A stretch of 64,000 nt of DNA from Pseudoduganella violacea (GTDB lineage Bacteria; Pseudomonadota; Gammaproteobacteria; Burkholderiales; Burkholderiaceae_D), in assembly GCF_014191875.1 (NCBI RefSeq), contig NZ_JACHXD010000006.1, forward strand, positions 1-64,000, read 5' to 3'. Positions 7,928 through 17,056 of the stretch are shown one piece after another (position 1 is the stretch's first letter; each line of letters begins with the position of its first letter). The notes beneath the pieces are model-generated. The model did no database searches. It saw only the letters and a program-made list of their open reading frames with translations, and was not told the DNA's origin. The position numbers and the translations under genes are program-made.

Positions 7928-9172
7928 TTACTTCCCTTCCGCCGCCTTGGTCTCGCCTTCGTAGCGCAGGCTGACGATGCGGCCGGTGCGGTCTTCCGCG
8001 ATATAGATATTGCCGTCCGCGCCTTGCTTGACGTCGACCGGCGCGCCCATGCCTTGGTGCGGCTTGGAAGTCCAGCCGCTGATCAGGTCCACCGATTTGC
8101 CGAGCGGCGCGCCAGCTTTGTCCGGCAACAGGGCCACGAGACGATGGCCGTGCTGGCGGTAGCCATGGTAGCCCACGATCAGGCTGTTTTTATACACTTC
8201 AGGGAAGCGGCCGGCGGTGTAGAACAGCATGCCGAGCGGCGCGGCGTGCGCGGGCAGCAGGCGCTCCGGCTTGCGGTACTTGCTGCAATCGGCTTGCGGA
8301 TATTCGGGGCTGGGCTGCCGATCGTCGTAGCAGTAGGGCCAGCCGTAGTTGGCGCCGCGCTGGACCAGGTTCAATTCATCGTGCGGCAGGTTGTTGTCGT
8401 TGGCCAGCTTGGGCATGGCGGCCTGGATGAAGTCGCGCGAATTCTCGCCCTGCCATAGCGCGTTGCTGACCGGATGGAAGGCCAGCGCCATCGAGTTGCG
8501 CAGGCCGCGCGCATACACCTCGCTGCTCTCCACCGTGCCGGCCGGCCACTTCATGCCGTAACGGCGGATCGAGCCGAGCGGGCTCTCGCCTTCGGCTTCG
8601 GCGCAGGCCTTGTCCGGCGCCGGGGCGGCGCCGTCCGCGTTCTCGCAATGGTCGGTGGCCGAACCGACGTTCACATACAGATCGCCCTTGCGGTCGAAGC
8701 GCATGGCGGTCAGCAGATGGCGGCCCAGGCCGGGTAGGGGCGCTGTCTTCGACGCGCCGCCCACCACGTCAGACATGGTGCCGGCGGGATCGCGCAGGTC
8801 GAAGCGTACGATGCGCTTGACCAGGCCCACATAGATCAGGCCATCGGGGCCGAGCACGATGCCGTTGGGACGATCGAGATGGTTCAGCAGCTGCTTGCGC
8901 TCATAGCCTTGCGCGCCGCGGGTCAGCAGCCATATGCTGCCGCGGCCTTCTTCCCAGCCGCCCATGTCGGTGACGAGCAGATCGCCATTTGCCAGCGGCT
9001 GCAGGCCGCGCGGGAACTTGAAGCCATCGGCCAGTTGGGCGACGCAGAAGCCAGGTGGGGTGGTGACATCGAGGCGGGGCAGGCCACCGCATTCGGGCGT
9101 TGCGGCGTGGGCGGTGCTGGCGGCGAAGGCCAGGCAGGCCACGGCCACGTGGTAAGGAGCAGGAATCTTCAT
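7928..9172 (-). CDS. Secreted PQQ-dependent sugar dehydrogenase-like (Gdh/Asd) beta-propeller protein
   Basis: The 414-residue protein starts at the ATG at 9172 ([23 protein letters not shown] signal peptide); the longer open frame upstream has no coding character. Blades carry [70 protein letters not shown] and [16 protein letters not shown]. These fit the soluble glucose/sorbosone dehydrogenase-type six-bladed propeller. Members use PQQ to oxidise sugars in the periplasm, but many relatives are uncharacterised. No pqq biosynthesis genes are visible here. An SMR pump gene follows 2 bases downstream. Confidence 0.8.
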   Translation of the reverse strand: MKIPAPYHVAVACLAFAASTAHAATPECGGLPRLDVTTPPGFCVAQLADGFKFPRGLQPLANGDLLVTDMGGWEEGRGSIWLLTRGAQGYERKQLLNHLDRPNGIVLGPDGLIYVGLVKRIVRFDLRDPAGTMSDVVGGASKTAPLPGLGRHLLTAMRFDRKGDLYVNVGSATDHCENADGAAPAPDKACAEAEGESPLGSIRRYGMKWPAGTVESSEVYARGLRNSMALAFHPVSNALWQGENSRDFIQAAMPKLANDNNLPHDELNLVQRGANYGWPYCYDDRQPSPEYPQADCSKYRKPERLLPAHAAPLGMLFYTAGRFPEVYKNSLIVGYHGYRQHGHRLVALLPDKAGAPLGKSVDLISGWTSKPHQGMGAPVDVKQGADGNIYIAEDRTGRIVSLRYEGETKAAEGK

Positions 9173-9234
9173 AGGGTGAGCAGGATGGAACATAGCAGGA
9201 CTATACCCGCTCTTCCCGATATCTGCGCGTGGCC

Positions 9235-9681
9235 TTACTCCTGCCTGAGCGGCGGCGGCAGCGCGGCGGCGTTGCCGGCCGGGCGCATGCCTGCTTCGGC
9301 GTCCTCCCGCTGCATCAGCCCCGCCACCGTGGCGGCGGGCAGGGCGCCTGCGCGCAGCCGGTAGACTGCATTGGCGTCGCCGCCCTGGCGGCGCAGCGCC
9401 GCTACCTGGCGTTCGGTTTGAAGTACGGCGCGTTGCAGCGCCTGCGCTTGCGCCTCCGTAGAGAGCGCGGCAAGCGGGAGCGTGGTGTGCGAGGTGGCGT
9501 CGCCCGTCGCAGGTGCGATAATGGACAGCTGGGTAAATGCCGTTGCGGCGGCCTGCGCGCTCTTGTCCGTGGCGTCGTCGCCGCTTGCCGGCGCGTCGCT
9601 GTCGGTGAAAGCGATCAGCGCCACGGCGCCAAGAATGCCAGCGCCGATAAGGTGCCGTTTCAAGGAATGCTTGATCTGCAT
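9235..9681 (-). CDS. Small membrane-anchored protein downstream of lipase
   Basis: The 148-residue product has a single N-terminal hydrophobic helix (HLIGAGILGAVALIAFT) after a basic MQIKHSLKRH, as in a membrane anchor. It continues with a low-complexity Ala-rich stretch and a helical part (LSTEAQAQALQRAVLQTERQVAALRRQGG). It sits 50 bases downstream of the lipase on the same strand. The topology recalls lipase-specific foldases, but it is far shorter than the usual ~340 residues and lacks their RxxFDY motif. I treat it as an unknown lipase-linked protein. Confidence 0.65.
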   Translation of the reverse strand: MQIKHSLKRHLIGAGILGAVALIAFTDSDAPASGDDATDKSAQAAATAFTQLSIIAPATGDATSHTTLPLAALSTEAQAQALQRAVLQTERQVAALRRQGGDANAVYRLRAGALPAATVAGLMQREDAEAGMRPAGNAAALPPPLRQE

Positions 9682-9731
9682 GCAGCCTCCTGAAAGAAGG
9701 CGGGCGCGGTGCTCCGCGTCCGCCCGGCTTG

Positions 9732-11075
9732 CTACAGGCCGTAGATGATGCCAGCCACCTTGTCGAAGACCGGATTGATGGCTGACGCGGGCTGCAGCCA
9801 GCCGATGACGTCGAAGTGGTCGAAGCCATCATAGTAGCCCAGATAGTTCCATTTGCCGCGTACCGACGTGCCATCATAGTTGCGCACCGGCTGTCCCGCC
9901 GGCGCCTTCATGCTGATGGTGTTGACCACGCCGTCGTTGGCGAACCAGCTGTTGTCGATCGCCACGCGGCCGGATGCGGACTGCGTGTACGACCCCATGC
10001 CGCGCTGCAGGATGGACGGCACCACCCATTCGCCCGCCGTGTTCTTCATGAAGATGATCATATCGTCGCGCGCATACTGGTAGCTGCTGCTCTGGATCGG
10101 CGCGATCACGCGGTCGGTGCCGTTGCAGCAAAAGCCGCCTTGCTCGGTGGCTTTGGTGCCGATCGAGTAGTAGTAGACGTTGGGTGAGGTCTTGACCCAG
10201 GCATTCAACTCACGCGCTCCGTCCGGCCCCAGCTCCCATTGCGCCGAATCGTGGTTCGACAGCGACCAGAAAGGCGCGCCCTTGATGCGTTCCAGGAAGT
10301 CGTCGAAGGATTCAGCCGGTCCCTGCGCCAGACCAAATTGCTCCAGGCGGAATTTGTAGACGGGATTGTTGCTGCCGCCCAGCCCCGCGACCTGGACGAT
10401 GCTGCCGGCCAGTTCCGACACCTTGGGCACGAAGTCCACGATCACATCGCGCAGGGTGGTGCCGTTGTGCGGCGTGGCGAGCGTGGTGGCGCTTTTCACC
10501 CAGCCCACCTTGCCGCCTGCATACAGCTCGCCGCCGCCCTCGTTGCCGTTGGGCGAACCGTTTTCCAGCAGCTGGATCAGGGTGCGCACGGTCTGGCCGC
10601 CCTGGCTGTGGGCGATCAGGTGGATGGGATGGCTGGCGTCCCAAGCCGGATACAGGGCCAGCGGATAGTTGCGTGGATTATTGTTTGGGTCGGCGGCCCA
10701 GCATTTGCCGGCGGGCTTCTGGATTGCGCCGTAAGCCGCATGGGCCGCCGTATGCTTGGCGCCATAGTCGGCGCAGCCGCCCTTGATCTGGTAGTACAGC
10801 TCCACGGCGCGGTCCCAGTTCGAGCTGACCGGTCCCACGCCGGTGGCGAACACCTGCCGCTTGCCGCTGCGCAGATGCGCGGCGATGTCGTTGAAGCCGC
10901 CCCAGTAACTGAAGCCCGTGCCTTGCAGCTCGTTCGGCCCGAAGCCGAGGAAGCCATGCACCAGCACCACGGGATAATCGTTGGCGGCCTGCGCCTGGGC
11001 GCCGCCGAACAGGGTTGCCGCCGTCAGCAGCAGTTTGGCCGCCATGGCCTTGCGCTTGAAAGTCCATCCAATCAT
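9732..11075 (-). CDS. Secreted triacylglycerol lipase, family I.5-like
   Basis: The 447-residue precursor has a signal peptide ending AQAQA-AN (about residue 31). The mature part reads PVVLVHGFLGFGPNE, GTGFSYWGG and GPVSSNWDRAVELYYQIKGG, then the nucleophile elbow AHSQGGQT (Ser about residue 175), TTLATPHNGTTL, the acid in WFANDGVVNTISM and the His in FDHFDVIG. Together these follow closely the large Geobacillus/Staphylococcus-type family I.5 lipases, including the zinc-region DYGAKHTAAHA. Such enzymes hydrolyse long-chain triglycerides outside the cell. Family I.5 enzymes do not need a Lif chaperone; a small anchored protein of unknown role follows in the operon. Confidence 0.9.
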   Translation of the reverse strand: MIGWTFKRKAMAAKLLLTAATLFGGAQAQAANDYPVVLVHGFLGFGPNELQGTGFSYWGGFNDIAAHLRSGKRQVFATGVGPVSSNWDRAVELYYQIKGGCADYGAKHTAAHAAYGAIQKPAGKCWAADPNNNPRNYPLALYPAWDASHPIHLIAHSQGGQTVRTLIQLLENGSPNGNEGGGELYAGGKVGWVKSATTLATPHNGTTLRDVIVDFVPKVSELAGSIVQVAGLGGSNNPVYKFRLEQFGLAQGPAESFDDFLERIKGAPFWSLSNHDSAQWELGPDGARELNAWVKTSPNVYYYSIGTKATEQGGFCCNGTDRVIAPIQSSSYQYARDDMIIFMKNTAGEWVVPSILQRGMGSYTQSASGRVAIDNSWFANDGVVNTISMKAPAGQPVRNYDGTSVRGKWNYLGYYDGFDHFDVIGWLQPASAINPVFDKVAGIIYGL

Positions 11076-11185
11076 GCCTGTCTCCTATCGATATGGTATG
11101 CGTTCAGGAAGGAAGGCCGCGCTGGCGATGGCGGGCGCGGTTGGATGATTTCAACACGAAGCGAAACGGCTCACGAGGCGCGCAC

Positions 11186-11225
11186 GTTGGCCCGGCAAGC
11201 CAAACGCATGGCTTGCCGGGCCAAC
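11186..11225. repeat. Perfect 16-bp inverted repeat (hairpin) between lipase and hydrolase genes
   Basis: GTTGGCCCGGCAAGCC is followed by an 8-base spacer and its exact reverse complement. The hairpin begins 5 bases after the stop of the alpha/beta hydrolase on the minus strand and is probably that transcript's end structure. No T-run follows, so Rho-independent termination would be weak. It could instead be a REP-like element. Confidence 0.7.
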
Positions 11226-11229
11226 GGTC

Positions 11230-12027
11230 TTAGTCGCTCAGGACAGCCGTGCCGGCGAGGAAGCCGGCCAGCAGGGGATTGACGGCGGCGGCGTGGGTGA
11301 TGGGCGCCATATGGCCACCCTTGGTCTGGGTGAGGGCGGCGTTCGGCAGGGCTGCGGCCAATTCCTCGGCGACGCGGCGGGTGGAGGCGGGCGCGTGCTG
11401 GCCGTGCAGCACCAGGGCTGGCATATCCAGCGCCGCCATATCGCGCAAGCTGGCTGGTTCGCCCAGCAGGGCCTGGAAGTCCAGCTTGACCTTGGCGATC
11501 TGCGCGGTGAAACGGGCTTGCTGTTCCGGCGCCAGCGCATCGAAGGCGCCGGCGCGGTTCCAGTAGTCGATGAAGATGCGGGTGGCATCCTGCTCGCTGC
11601 CCGCAGCCAGGATCGCGGCCACCACGGCCTCGATTTCGACGCGCGCGGCATCGTCCTTGGCCAGCAAGTGGAAAGCCACCGGTTCGAACAGGACCAGCGA
11701 GAGCACGCGCTCCCGCATCTGGCGCGCCAGGCGCAGGGCGGTGGCGCCGCCGTAGGAGTGGCCAATCAGGTGGAAAGGCTCGCCCGCGTCCAGGTGAGCG
11801 GCCAGCGCCGCGCTCACCGCATCGGCTTCGTGCGCCAGCGAGAAGGCAGCGCCTTCCACATGGTCAGGGAAGGGAGATTTGCCGTAGCCAAGCAAATCAA
11901 CGGCAATAAAACGGAAGTCCGATTCCTGCTGCTTCATCAACTCGGACCACTGGGAACGGGAACTCATGGAGCTATGCAGGAGAACGACGGCCGGCCGCGT
12001 TTCCTGCGGTGTTGCGTTGTTAATCAT
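11230..12027 (-). CDS. Alpha/beta hydrolase
   Basis: The 265-residue cytoplasmic protein (no signal peptide) has the alpha/beta-hydrolase fold markers. These are PAVVLLHSSMSSRSQW with the oxyanion region, DLLGYGKSPFP, the nucleophile elbow GHSYGGATALRLA (Ser about residue 91), the acid-containing ALVLHGQHAPAST and the catalytic His in KGGHMAPIT. The substrate cannot be deduced; relatives include epoxide hydrolases, esterases and haloperoxidase-like proteins. It is a single gene between the DUF418 protein and the lipase. Confidence 0.85.
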   Translation of the reverse strand: MINNATPQETRPAVVLLHSSMSSRSQWSELMKQQESDFRFIAVDLLGYGKSPFPDHVEGAAFSLAHEADAVSAALAAHLDAGEPFHLIGHSYGGATALRLARQMRERVLSLVLFEPVAFHLLAKDDAARVEIEAVVAAILAAGSEQDATRIFIDYWNRAGAFDALAPEQQARFTAQIAKVKLDFQALLGEPASLRDMAALDMPALVLHGQHAPASTRRVAEELAAALPNAALTQTKGGHMAPITHAAAVNPLLAGFLAGTAVLSD

Positions 12028-12084
12028 TTCAAGGCTGCTTCAAAAACGGCAAACCCAAGATTATATGCCAGTTCGTTCAGCGCC

Positions 12085-13128
12085 TTAGGCGATCAGGCGG
12101 TGCATCACCGTCTCCAGCGGTCCGCGCTTGATCCGCCGCGCCCACAGCCAGGCAAAGCCCAGCGCCGCCGCGCAATACACGGCCGACGCCAGGACCGCCT
12201 GCGGCATGCCGCGCCCCTGCAGCCAGCCGATCTGCTCCAGCACGCCCATGCCGAGCAGGATATGGGCAATATACAAAGTCAGCGTCATGCGCCCGGCCGG
12301 CAGCAAGGCTTGCAGCCAGCCGGCCTGGTGCCAGCGCTGCGCTGCCCACAGGCAGACGCCGATGACGGCGGTGGCGATGCCGCCGCCCGCCAGCAGGTAC
12401 AGCGGCACGGGCGGCAGCGGCGTGACGCCGAACAGACCGCCGAGCGAGGGATGCCAGGCGTTGACGGCGGCCGACAGCGCATATGCCAGCATGGCCGCGC
12501 CGCTGCCGCCGGCGATCATGCAGCGCTGGATTCGCGGATCGTCCATGCGCAGCCGCGCCAGCGCCAGTCCCCATAGGAAGAAGGCGGTCCAGGGCAGTAC
12601 CGGATGCCAGCCATTGAACAGCAGATTGCGCGCAAAGCCTTCCAGCGTCCAGAAATCGGGATAGCTCAAGTCATGCCAGTTCCAGCCATAGCCGTAATCG
12701 AGCACGAAGAGCAGGGCGGTGAACACGGCGGCGATGACGCCGATCAGCAGCAGAAGCCAGCGCGTTCCCAGCGGCAGGCAAAGCGCGCCGACGAGGAAAT
12801 AGATGGCGTAGTAGTGGATGATATCGGCCGGGAAGACCATAAAGTTGACCAGCCCGACCACCATCAGGATCGCGGCGCGGCGCGCGGTCTGCGACAGCGC
12901 GTCGAAGTAAGCGAGTTTGCGCGAAGCCAGGGCCAGGCCGATGCCGGCCAGCGTGACGAAGGTGGCGGCGGAACGTCCTTCCAGCGCTTCGAGCAGGCGG
13001 CCCAGCCAGGGCGGGCCGCCCGTAGTGGCACCCATGGCCAGGCGGAAGTTCACCAGGACCATGCCGATCAAGGCCAGGCAGCGCGCCAAGTCCAATCCTT
13101 CCAGGCGTGGGGTATGAATGTTGTTCAT
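12085..13128 (-). CDS. DUF418 family integral membrane protein
   Basis: This 347-residue protein has eight or more hydrophobic segments. Near its start is RLEGLDLARCLALIGMVLVNF, which matches the DUF418/DUF1624 start in which a membrane helix follows RxxGLDxxRxxAL. FVTLAGIGLALASRK and the C-terminal GRMTLTLYIAHILLGMGV fit DUF418. Relatives include putative membrane acyltransferase-like proteins of unknown substrate. Its ATG overlaps the stop of the upstream TetR gene by 4 bases, so the two are translationally coupled and the regulator probably controls it. Confidence 0.8.
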   Translation of the reverse strand: MNNIHTPRLEGLDLARCLALIGMVLVNFRLAMGATTGGPPWLGRLLEALEGRSAATFVTLAGIGLALASRKLAYFDALSQTARRAAILMVVGLVNFMVFPADIIHYYAIYFLVGALCLPLGTRWLLLLIGVIAAVFTALLFVLDYGYGWNWHDLSYPDFWTLEGFARNLLFNGWHPVLPWTAFFLWGLALARLRMDDPRIQRCMIAGGSGAAMLAYALSAAVNAWHPSLGGLFGVTPLPPVPLYLLAGGGIATAVIGVCLWAAQRWHQAGWLQALLPAGRMTLTLYIAHILLGMGVLEQIGWLQGRGMPQAVLASAVYCAAALGFAWLWARRIKRGPLETVMHRLIA

Positions 13129-13703
13129 GGCGTGAGTAGCTTGCGCAGGACGGGCAGCAGCGCCTTGGCGCCGCCGGCGGGAGGGGTGAACAGCATGGCG
13201 CGCAGGGCATGGCCTTCAATGGCGTCCAGCAGCACGTCGGCCAAGGCGGCGGACGGGATGGCGCCGTCCACCGTGCCGTCCTGCACGCCGCGGCGGATGG
13301 TGTCGGCCAGCGCCTTGCACAAGTGCTTGCGGTTGAGGGCGAACAGCTGGGCCAGATCGGGGCGGCGCGCCGCCTCGGCGATCACCTCGCTGGTGAGGAC
13401 GGCGTTTTCCACGCTGCTGCACCAGTGCAGATAGCCGCGCGCGAAGCCGAGCAGGGCGTCCAGCGGCGCTTCCTGCTCCAGGGCGGCCAGCATGGGTTCC
13501 AGCTCGTCCGATTCCACCTGGGCAATTTCCATAATCAGCGCTTCCTTGCTGGGAAAGTGGTTATACAGATTGCCCAGGCTGACGCCGGCTGCGGCGGCGA
13601 TGTCGCGCATGCTGGCTTGATGGAAACCTTGCTGTAAAAAGCAGCCCAAGGCGGCTTCGACGATGCCGGCACGGCGCACCGAGACTTTTTCTTCACGCTT
13701 CAT
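13125..13703 (-). CDS. TetR/AcrR-family transcriptional regulator
   Basis: The 192-residue protein has the N-terminal TetR helix-turn-helix (about residues 10-55: RRAGIVEAALGCFLQQGFHQAS, then AAAAGVSLGNLYNHFPSKEALI). An all-helical C-terminal ligand domain follows. It is the first gene of a two-gene unit with the DUF418 membrane protein (ATGA overlap). A palindrome immediately upstream (13740-13757) is the likely autoregulatory operator. The ligand cannot be predicted. Confidence 0.9.
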   Translation of the reverse strand: MKREEKVSVRRAGIVEAALGCFLQQGFHQASMRDIAAAAGVSLGNLYNHFPSKEALIMEIAQVESDELEPMLAALEQEAPLDALLGFARGYLHWCSSVENAVLTSEVIAEAARRPDLAQLFALNRKHLCKALADTIRRGVQDGTVDGAIPSAALADVLLDAIEGHALRAMLFTPPAGGAKALLPVLRKLLTP

Positions 13704-13739
13704 GACTATCGTTCCTTAACTGAGCGTCGATGCTAACAC

Positions 13740-13757
13740 TGAACGTTCGTTCGTTCA
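13740..13757. promoter_or_regulatory. Palindromic operator upstream of the TetR gene
   Basis: TGAACG-TTCGTT-CGTTCA forms a symmetric site made of overlapping GTTC/GAAC units, 37 bases before the TetR-family start codon. This resembles AcrR/QacR-type operators in size and position and suggests autorepression. Confidence 0.6.
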
Positions 13758-13912
13758 ATGTAATTTGACTCATCTGTCGGAAAATTTTACAGATGCAAGA
13801 GATACCAACAGTGTTTGCGAGGGGGACCAGGTGTGGCACGCTACGTGCTTTAATTCCTATAGGCAAAAGATATTAAGGAGATAGTCATGCCAGGATCACA
13901 GAGGAGGACGAG

Positions 13913-14251
13913 GTGAACCGTTCCACCCTGCCTATCCTGCTGCTGGTATTGCTGCTCGGTCTGCTGATCCAGAGCATGCTGTTCGGCATCGCCTATGCGT
14001 CGCCACTGGAAGAGTGGGCATTGCGCGGCATGAATCTGCTGGCGCTGGTCCTGAATCTGGTGGCTGTGCGCCGCCTTGACCCGGCCACGCTGACCCGCAC
14101 CTGGGCGGCATTGGCGCCGGTGGTCATCTCCGGTGTGCTGCACCGTATCAATATCGGCGGCGACAGCGAAATCATCGTTTTCCTGCTGCCGCTGCTGCAT
14201 GGCGGGCTGTCCTGGCTGCTCTTGCGGCTGCCGGACGAGATGCCGCACTGA
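13913..14251 (+). CDS. Small integral membrane protein of unknown function
   Basis: The 112-residue protein starts with GTG after a GAGGAGG ribosome site. It has three to four predicted membrane helices (ILLLVLLLGLLIQSMLFGIAY, GMNLLALVLNLVAV, LAPVVISGVLHRI and IIVFLLPLLHGGLSWLLL). No family is recognised. It converges with gluQ, with only 4 bases between the stop codons, and it is probably monocistronic. Confidence 0.65.
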   Translation: MNRSTLPILLLVLLLGLLIQSMLFGIAYASPLEEWALRGMNLLALVLNLVAVRRLDPATLTRTWAALAPVVISGVLHRINIGGDSEIIVFLLPLLHGGLSWLLLRLPDEMPH

Positions 14252-14255
14252 GGCT

Positions 14256-15194
14256 TCAAGCTCCTTCTTGCAGGCGTTCGCGCAGCAGCTGTTCCCAGGC
14301 CGGCACGGCGCGGCGCCAGAAATCGTCGATATCGTTGGCCGCCAGATGCAGGCCGAGAAAGCGCGCGGCCGGCAGCAGGGCGCTGTGCAAGAGCGCGGCG
14401 GCCGGAACGCCATCGTCGAAAGCCTGGGCGCCGGTCTGCTTCGACAGCTTCTCGCCCGATTCGGCCAGCACCACCGGCACATGCAGATAGCGCGGCTGCG
14501 GCAGGCCAAGCAAGGCTTGCAGATACAGTTGGCGCGGCGTGGAGTCAAGCAGGTCGGCGCCGCGCACGATATCGGTGATGCCCTGGGCGCCGTCATCGGC
14601 CACCACCGCCAATTGGTAAGCCCAAAAACCGTCGGCGCGGCGGATCACGAAATCGCCCACTTCGGCCGTGATGTCCTGGCTGACCTGGCCATGCCAGCGG
14701 TCCTGGAAGGCGATCACGCAATGCGGCTGCTGCGGCGTGCGCAGGCGCAGGGCGCGCGCCGTCTTGCCCGGCGCCAGGCCGTTGCGGCAGGTGCCGGGAT
14801 AGACCAGGCCCGCGTGCGGCGCGGCGCCCGCCGCCTGCAGGCGCAGCTGGGAATCCTGGATTTCGCGGCGCGAACAGCCGCAGGGGTAGACATGCTGGCC
14901 CAATTGGGCCAGCACCGTTTCATAAAAAGCGTAGCGCTGCGTTTGCCACGTCACCTCGCCATCCCACTGCATGCCGCAGCGCTGCAGCGAAGCGAGGATA
15001 TGGCGGTCGGCGCCGGCCACATTGCGGTCCTCGTCCACATCCTCGATGCGCACCAGCCACTGGCCGCCGTGCACCTTGGCGTCCAGATAACTGGCCATGG
15101 CCGCCACCAGCGAGCCCTGATGCAGGGGGCCGGTCGGGGAGGGCGCAAAGCGGCCGATATAGGGCAAGGGCGAAGGCAGGGGCGGGGTCGGCAT
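14256..15194 (-). CDS. gluQ: Glutamyl-Q tRNA(Asp) synthetase
   Basis: The 312-residue protein lacks the anticodon-binding half of GluRS, as expected for GluQ, which glutamylates queuosine in tRNA(Asp). It has the class I signature in APSPTGPLHQGSL (HIGH-like), the zinc-binding cysteines CGCSRRE and later YPGTCR, and the KMSKS-like EKLSKQTG. I chose the ATG at 15194 (MPTPPLPSPLPYIGRFAPSP) because the 39 residues of the longer frame upstream are not conserved and have basic, non-coding character. Confidence 0.92.
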   Translation of the reverse strand: MPTPPLPSPLPYIGRFAPSPTGPLHQGSLVAAMASYLDAKVHGGQWLVRIEDVDEDRNVAGADRHILASLQRCGMQWDGEVTWQTQRYAFYETVLAQLGQHVYPCGCSRREIQDSQLRLQAAGAAPHAGLVYPGTCRNGLAPGKTARALRLRTPQQPHCVIAFQDRWHGQVSQDITAEVGDFVIRRADGFWAYQLAVVADDGAQGITDIVRGADLLDSTPRQLYLQALLGLPQPRYLHVPVVLAESGEKLSKQTGAQAFDDGVPAAALLHSALLPAARFLGLHLAANDIDDFWRRAVPAWEQLLRERLQEGA

Positions 15195-15358
15195 GGCCGC
15201 AGTATCCCCGAGGCGGCGCCCCGGCGTCAACCGCGCCCGCCTATGCTGCGCTGCACAGCATATTTGGCGCGGCAATCGCATACAATGCACGGCGCGGCGC
15301 TGCTGCCGCACCGTCAGGCATTACCTCCTTCGACCTTATTCACAAAATACAGGACATC

Positions 15359-16990
15359 ATGCAGAAAATGTTCCCATCCCTTGCCGCTGGCGCCATCGCC
15401 GCCAGCCTGGCCCTGGCCTTCCCTGCCTATGCGGCTGGCGCCAAAAGCGCGCCGGTAGTGCAGGAAGCACCGCTGCGCGCCCACCTCGCCTTCCTCGCCA
15501 GCGATCTGCTGGAAGGACGCGGCACCGGCCAGCGCGGCGGCGACCTGACCGTCGCTTATCTGGAAAACCAGGCGCTGGCCGTGGGCCTGAAGCCGGGCAA
15601 CGGCAACAGCTTCCGCCAGCTGGTGAAAATCGCCGGCGTGAAAACCCAGCCGGAAGCCAGCACCCTGCGCCTGGAAGCGAACGGCGCCGCCCTGCCGTTC
15701 AGCTTCGGCAAGGACTGGGTCTTTGCGCCGGGCGACGCCAAGGCCGAACACAATCTGAACGCCGAGCTGGTCTTCGTCGGCTACGGCATCAGCGCCTCGG
15801 AAGAGGGCTGGGACGACTTCAAGGGCCAGAACCTGGAAGGCAAAGTGCTGGTCATGATGGTCAACGACCCGCAGCCGACCGCCGAGCAGCCCAACCGCTT
15901 CGGCGGCAAGGCGCTGACCTACTACGGCCGCTGGACCTATAAATTCGAAGAAGCCAAGCGCCGCGGCGCGGCCGGCGTGCTGCTGATCCACACTGACGCT
16001 TCCGCCTCCTATGGCTGGAGCGTGATCCAGAACAGCTGGAGCGGCGTGGAACGCTTCCAGCTGGCGCAAGGCACGCCCGGCACCCCGCTGCAAGGCTGGA
16101 TGACCGAAGACACGGCGCGCGCCCTGTTCAAGTCCGGTGGCCAGGATCTGGACGCGCTGCGCGCCGCCGCCGAGCGCAAGGACTTCAAGCCGGTCGCCCT
16201 GCAAGCCAAGCTGGCCGGCGCGATGAAGGCCGAAGTGCGCCACGTCGAACAGTTCAACGTGGCCGGCGTGGTGCCGGGCACCGATCCCAAGCTGAAAGAC
16301 GAAGTGGTGATCTACAGCGCGCACTGGGACCACCTGGGCAAGCAAGGCACGGGTGCCGACACCATCTACAACGGCGCGGTGGACAACGCTTCCGGCACCG
16401 CCGCCCTGCTGGCCATGGCCGCCGAAGCCGTGAAGTCGCCGGCCAAGCGCAGCCAGATGTTCCTGTGGGTCGCCGCCGAAGAGCAAGGCCTGCTGGGCAG
16501 CGCCGCCTACGCCAGCGCGCCGCTGTGGGCACTCGACAAGACCGCCGCCAACCTCAATCTGGACAGCTTGAACTGGGTCGGCACCACCAAGGACATCGGC
16601 ACCCAGGGCAGCGAGCGCACTGAGCTGGGCAAGATGGCTGAAGCCACCGCCAAAGCCATGGGCATGCAAATCGCCAAGGCCGAACCCGACCTGGCCGGCG
16701 GCTACTTCCGCAGCGACCACTTCAGCTTTGCCAAAGCCGGCGTGCCCGCCTTCTCGATCGAAGCCGGCCGCGAGTTCAGCAAGGATCCCGAAGGCGCCGC
16801 GCTGAAGCGCAAAGCCTACGGCAAGAGCTACCACCAGGTCAGCGACGAATACGATCCGAGCTGGGACCTGTCCGGCATGACCCAGCAAGCCCAGTTCACG
16901 CTGAACCTGGGCCGCATGGTGGCCGACAGCCCGAAAATGCCGACCTGGAAAGCCGGCGACGCCTTCGGCAAAATCCGCCACGCCAAGTAA
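15359..16990 (+). CDS. Secreted M28-family zinc aminopeptidase with PA domain
   Basis: The 543-residue precursor has a signal peptide (MQKMFPSLAAGAIAASLALAFPAYA). A PA-like insert follows (about residues 125-250). The M28 domain carries zinc-ligand motifs: YSAHWDHLG, NGAVDNASGTAALL, VAAEEQGLLGSAAYA, LNLDSLNWVG and SDHFSFAKAGVP. Such enzymes trim N-terminal residues from peptides in the periplasm or outside the cell. The length is typical for the PA-plus-M28 group. It is monocistronic and ends in a perfect long hairpin. Confidence 0.9.
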   Translation: MQKMFPSLAAGAIAASLALAFPAYAAGAKSAPVVQEAPLRAHLAFLASDLLEGRGTGQRGGDLTVAYLENQALAVGLKPGNGNSFRQLVKIAGVKTQPEASTLRLEANGAALPFSFGKDWVFAPGDAKAEHNLNAELVFVGYGISASEEGWDDFKGQNLEGKVLVMMVNDPQPTAEQPNRFGGKALTYYGRWTYKFEEAKRRGAAGVLLIHTDASASYGWSVIQNSWSGVERFQLAQGTPGTPLQGWMTEDTARALFKSGGQDLDALRAAAERKDFKPVALQAKLAGAMKAEVRHVEQFNVAGVVPGTDPKLKDEVVIYSAHWDHLGKQGTGADTIYNGAVDNASGTAALLAMAAEAVKSPAKRSQMFLWVAAEEQGLLGSAAYASAPLWALDKTAANLNLDSLNWVGTTKDIGTQGSERTELGKMAEATAKAMGMQIAKAEPDLAGGYFRSDHFSFAKAGVPAFSIEAGREFSKDPEGAALKRKAYGKSYHQVSDEYDPSWDLSGMTQQAQFTLNLGRMVADSPKMPTWKAGDAFGKIRHAK

Positions 16991-17001
16991 GCCGCACCAT
17001 A

Positions 17002-17054
17002 GCCGAGCCCGTGTCCACCTTGGTGCCAGGCACCAAGGTGGACACGGGCTCGGC
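17002..17054. repeat. Perfect 26-bp-arm inverted repeat with the GGTGCC-A-GGCACC core
   Basis: The left arm (17002-17027) is exactly complementary to the right arm (17029-17054), with a single spacer base. It lies between the convergent M28 peptidase and the xELSxVTGQDG-motif gene and could terminate both. The core resembles the GGTGCCTGACACC core of the dispersed repeats at 38.3 and 60.6 kb. Confidence 0.85.
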
Positions 17055-17056
17055 AG

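Noticed and set aside
9173-9877. N-terminal extension of the beta-propeller frame up to 9877
   Set aside because: Overlaps the small lipase-linked gene and the lipase end, has low-complexity Arg/Ala content, and a signal peptide starts cleanly at 9172.
15314-16981. 555-codon minus-strand open frame opposite the M28 peptidase
   Set aside because: Antisense to a gene with complete zinc-ligand motifs; no ribosome site or family.
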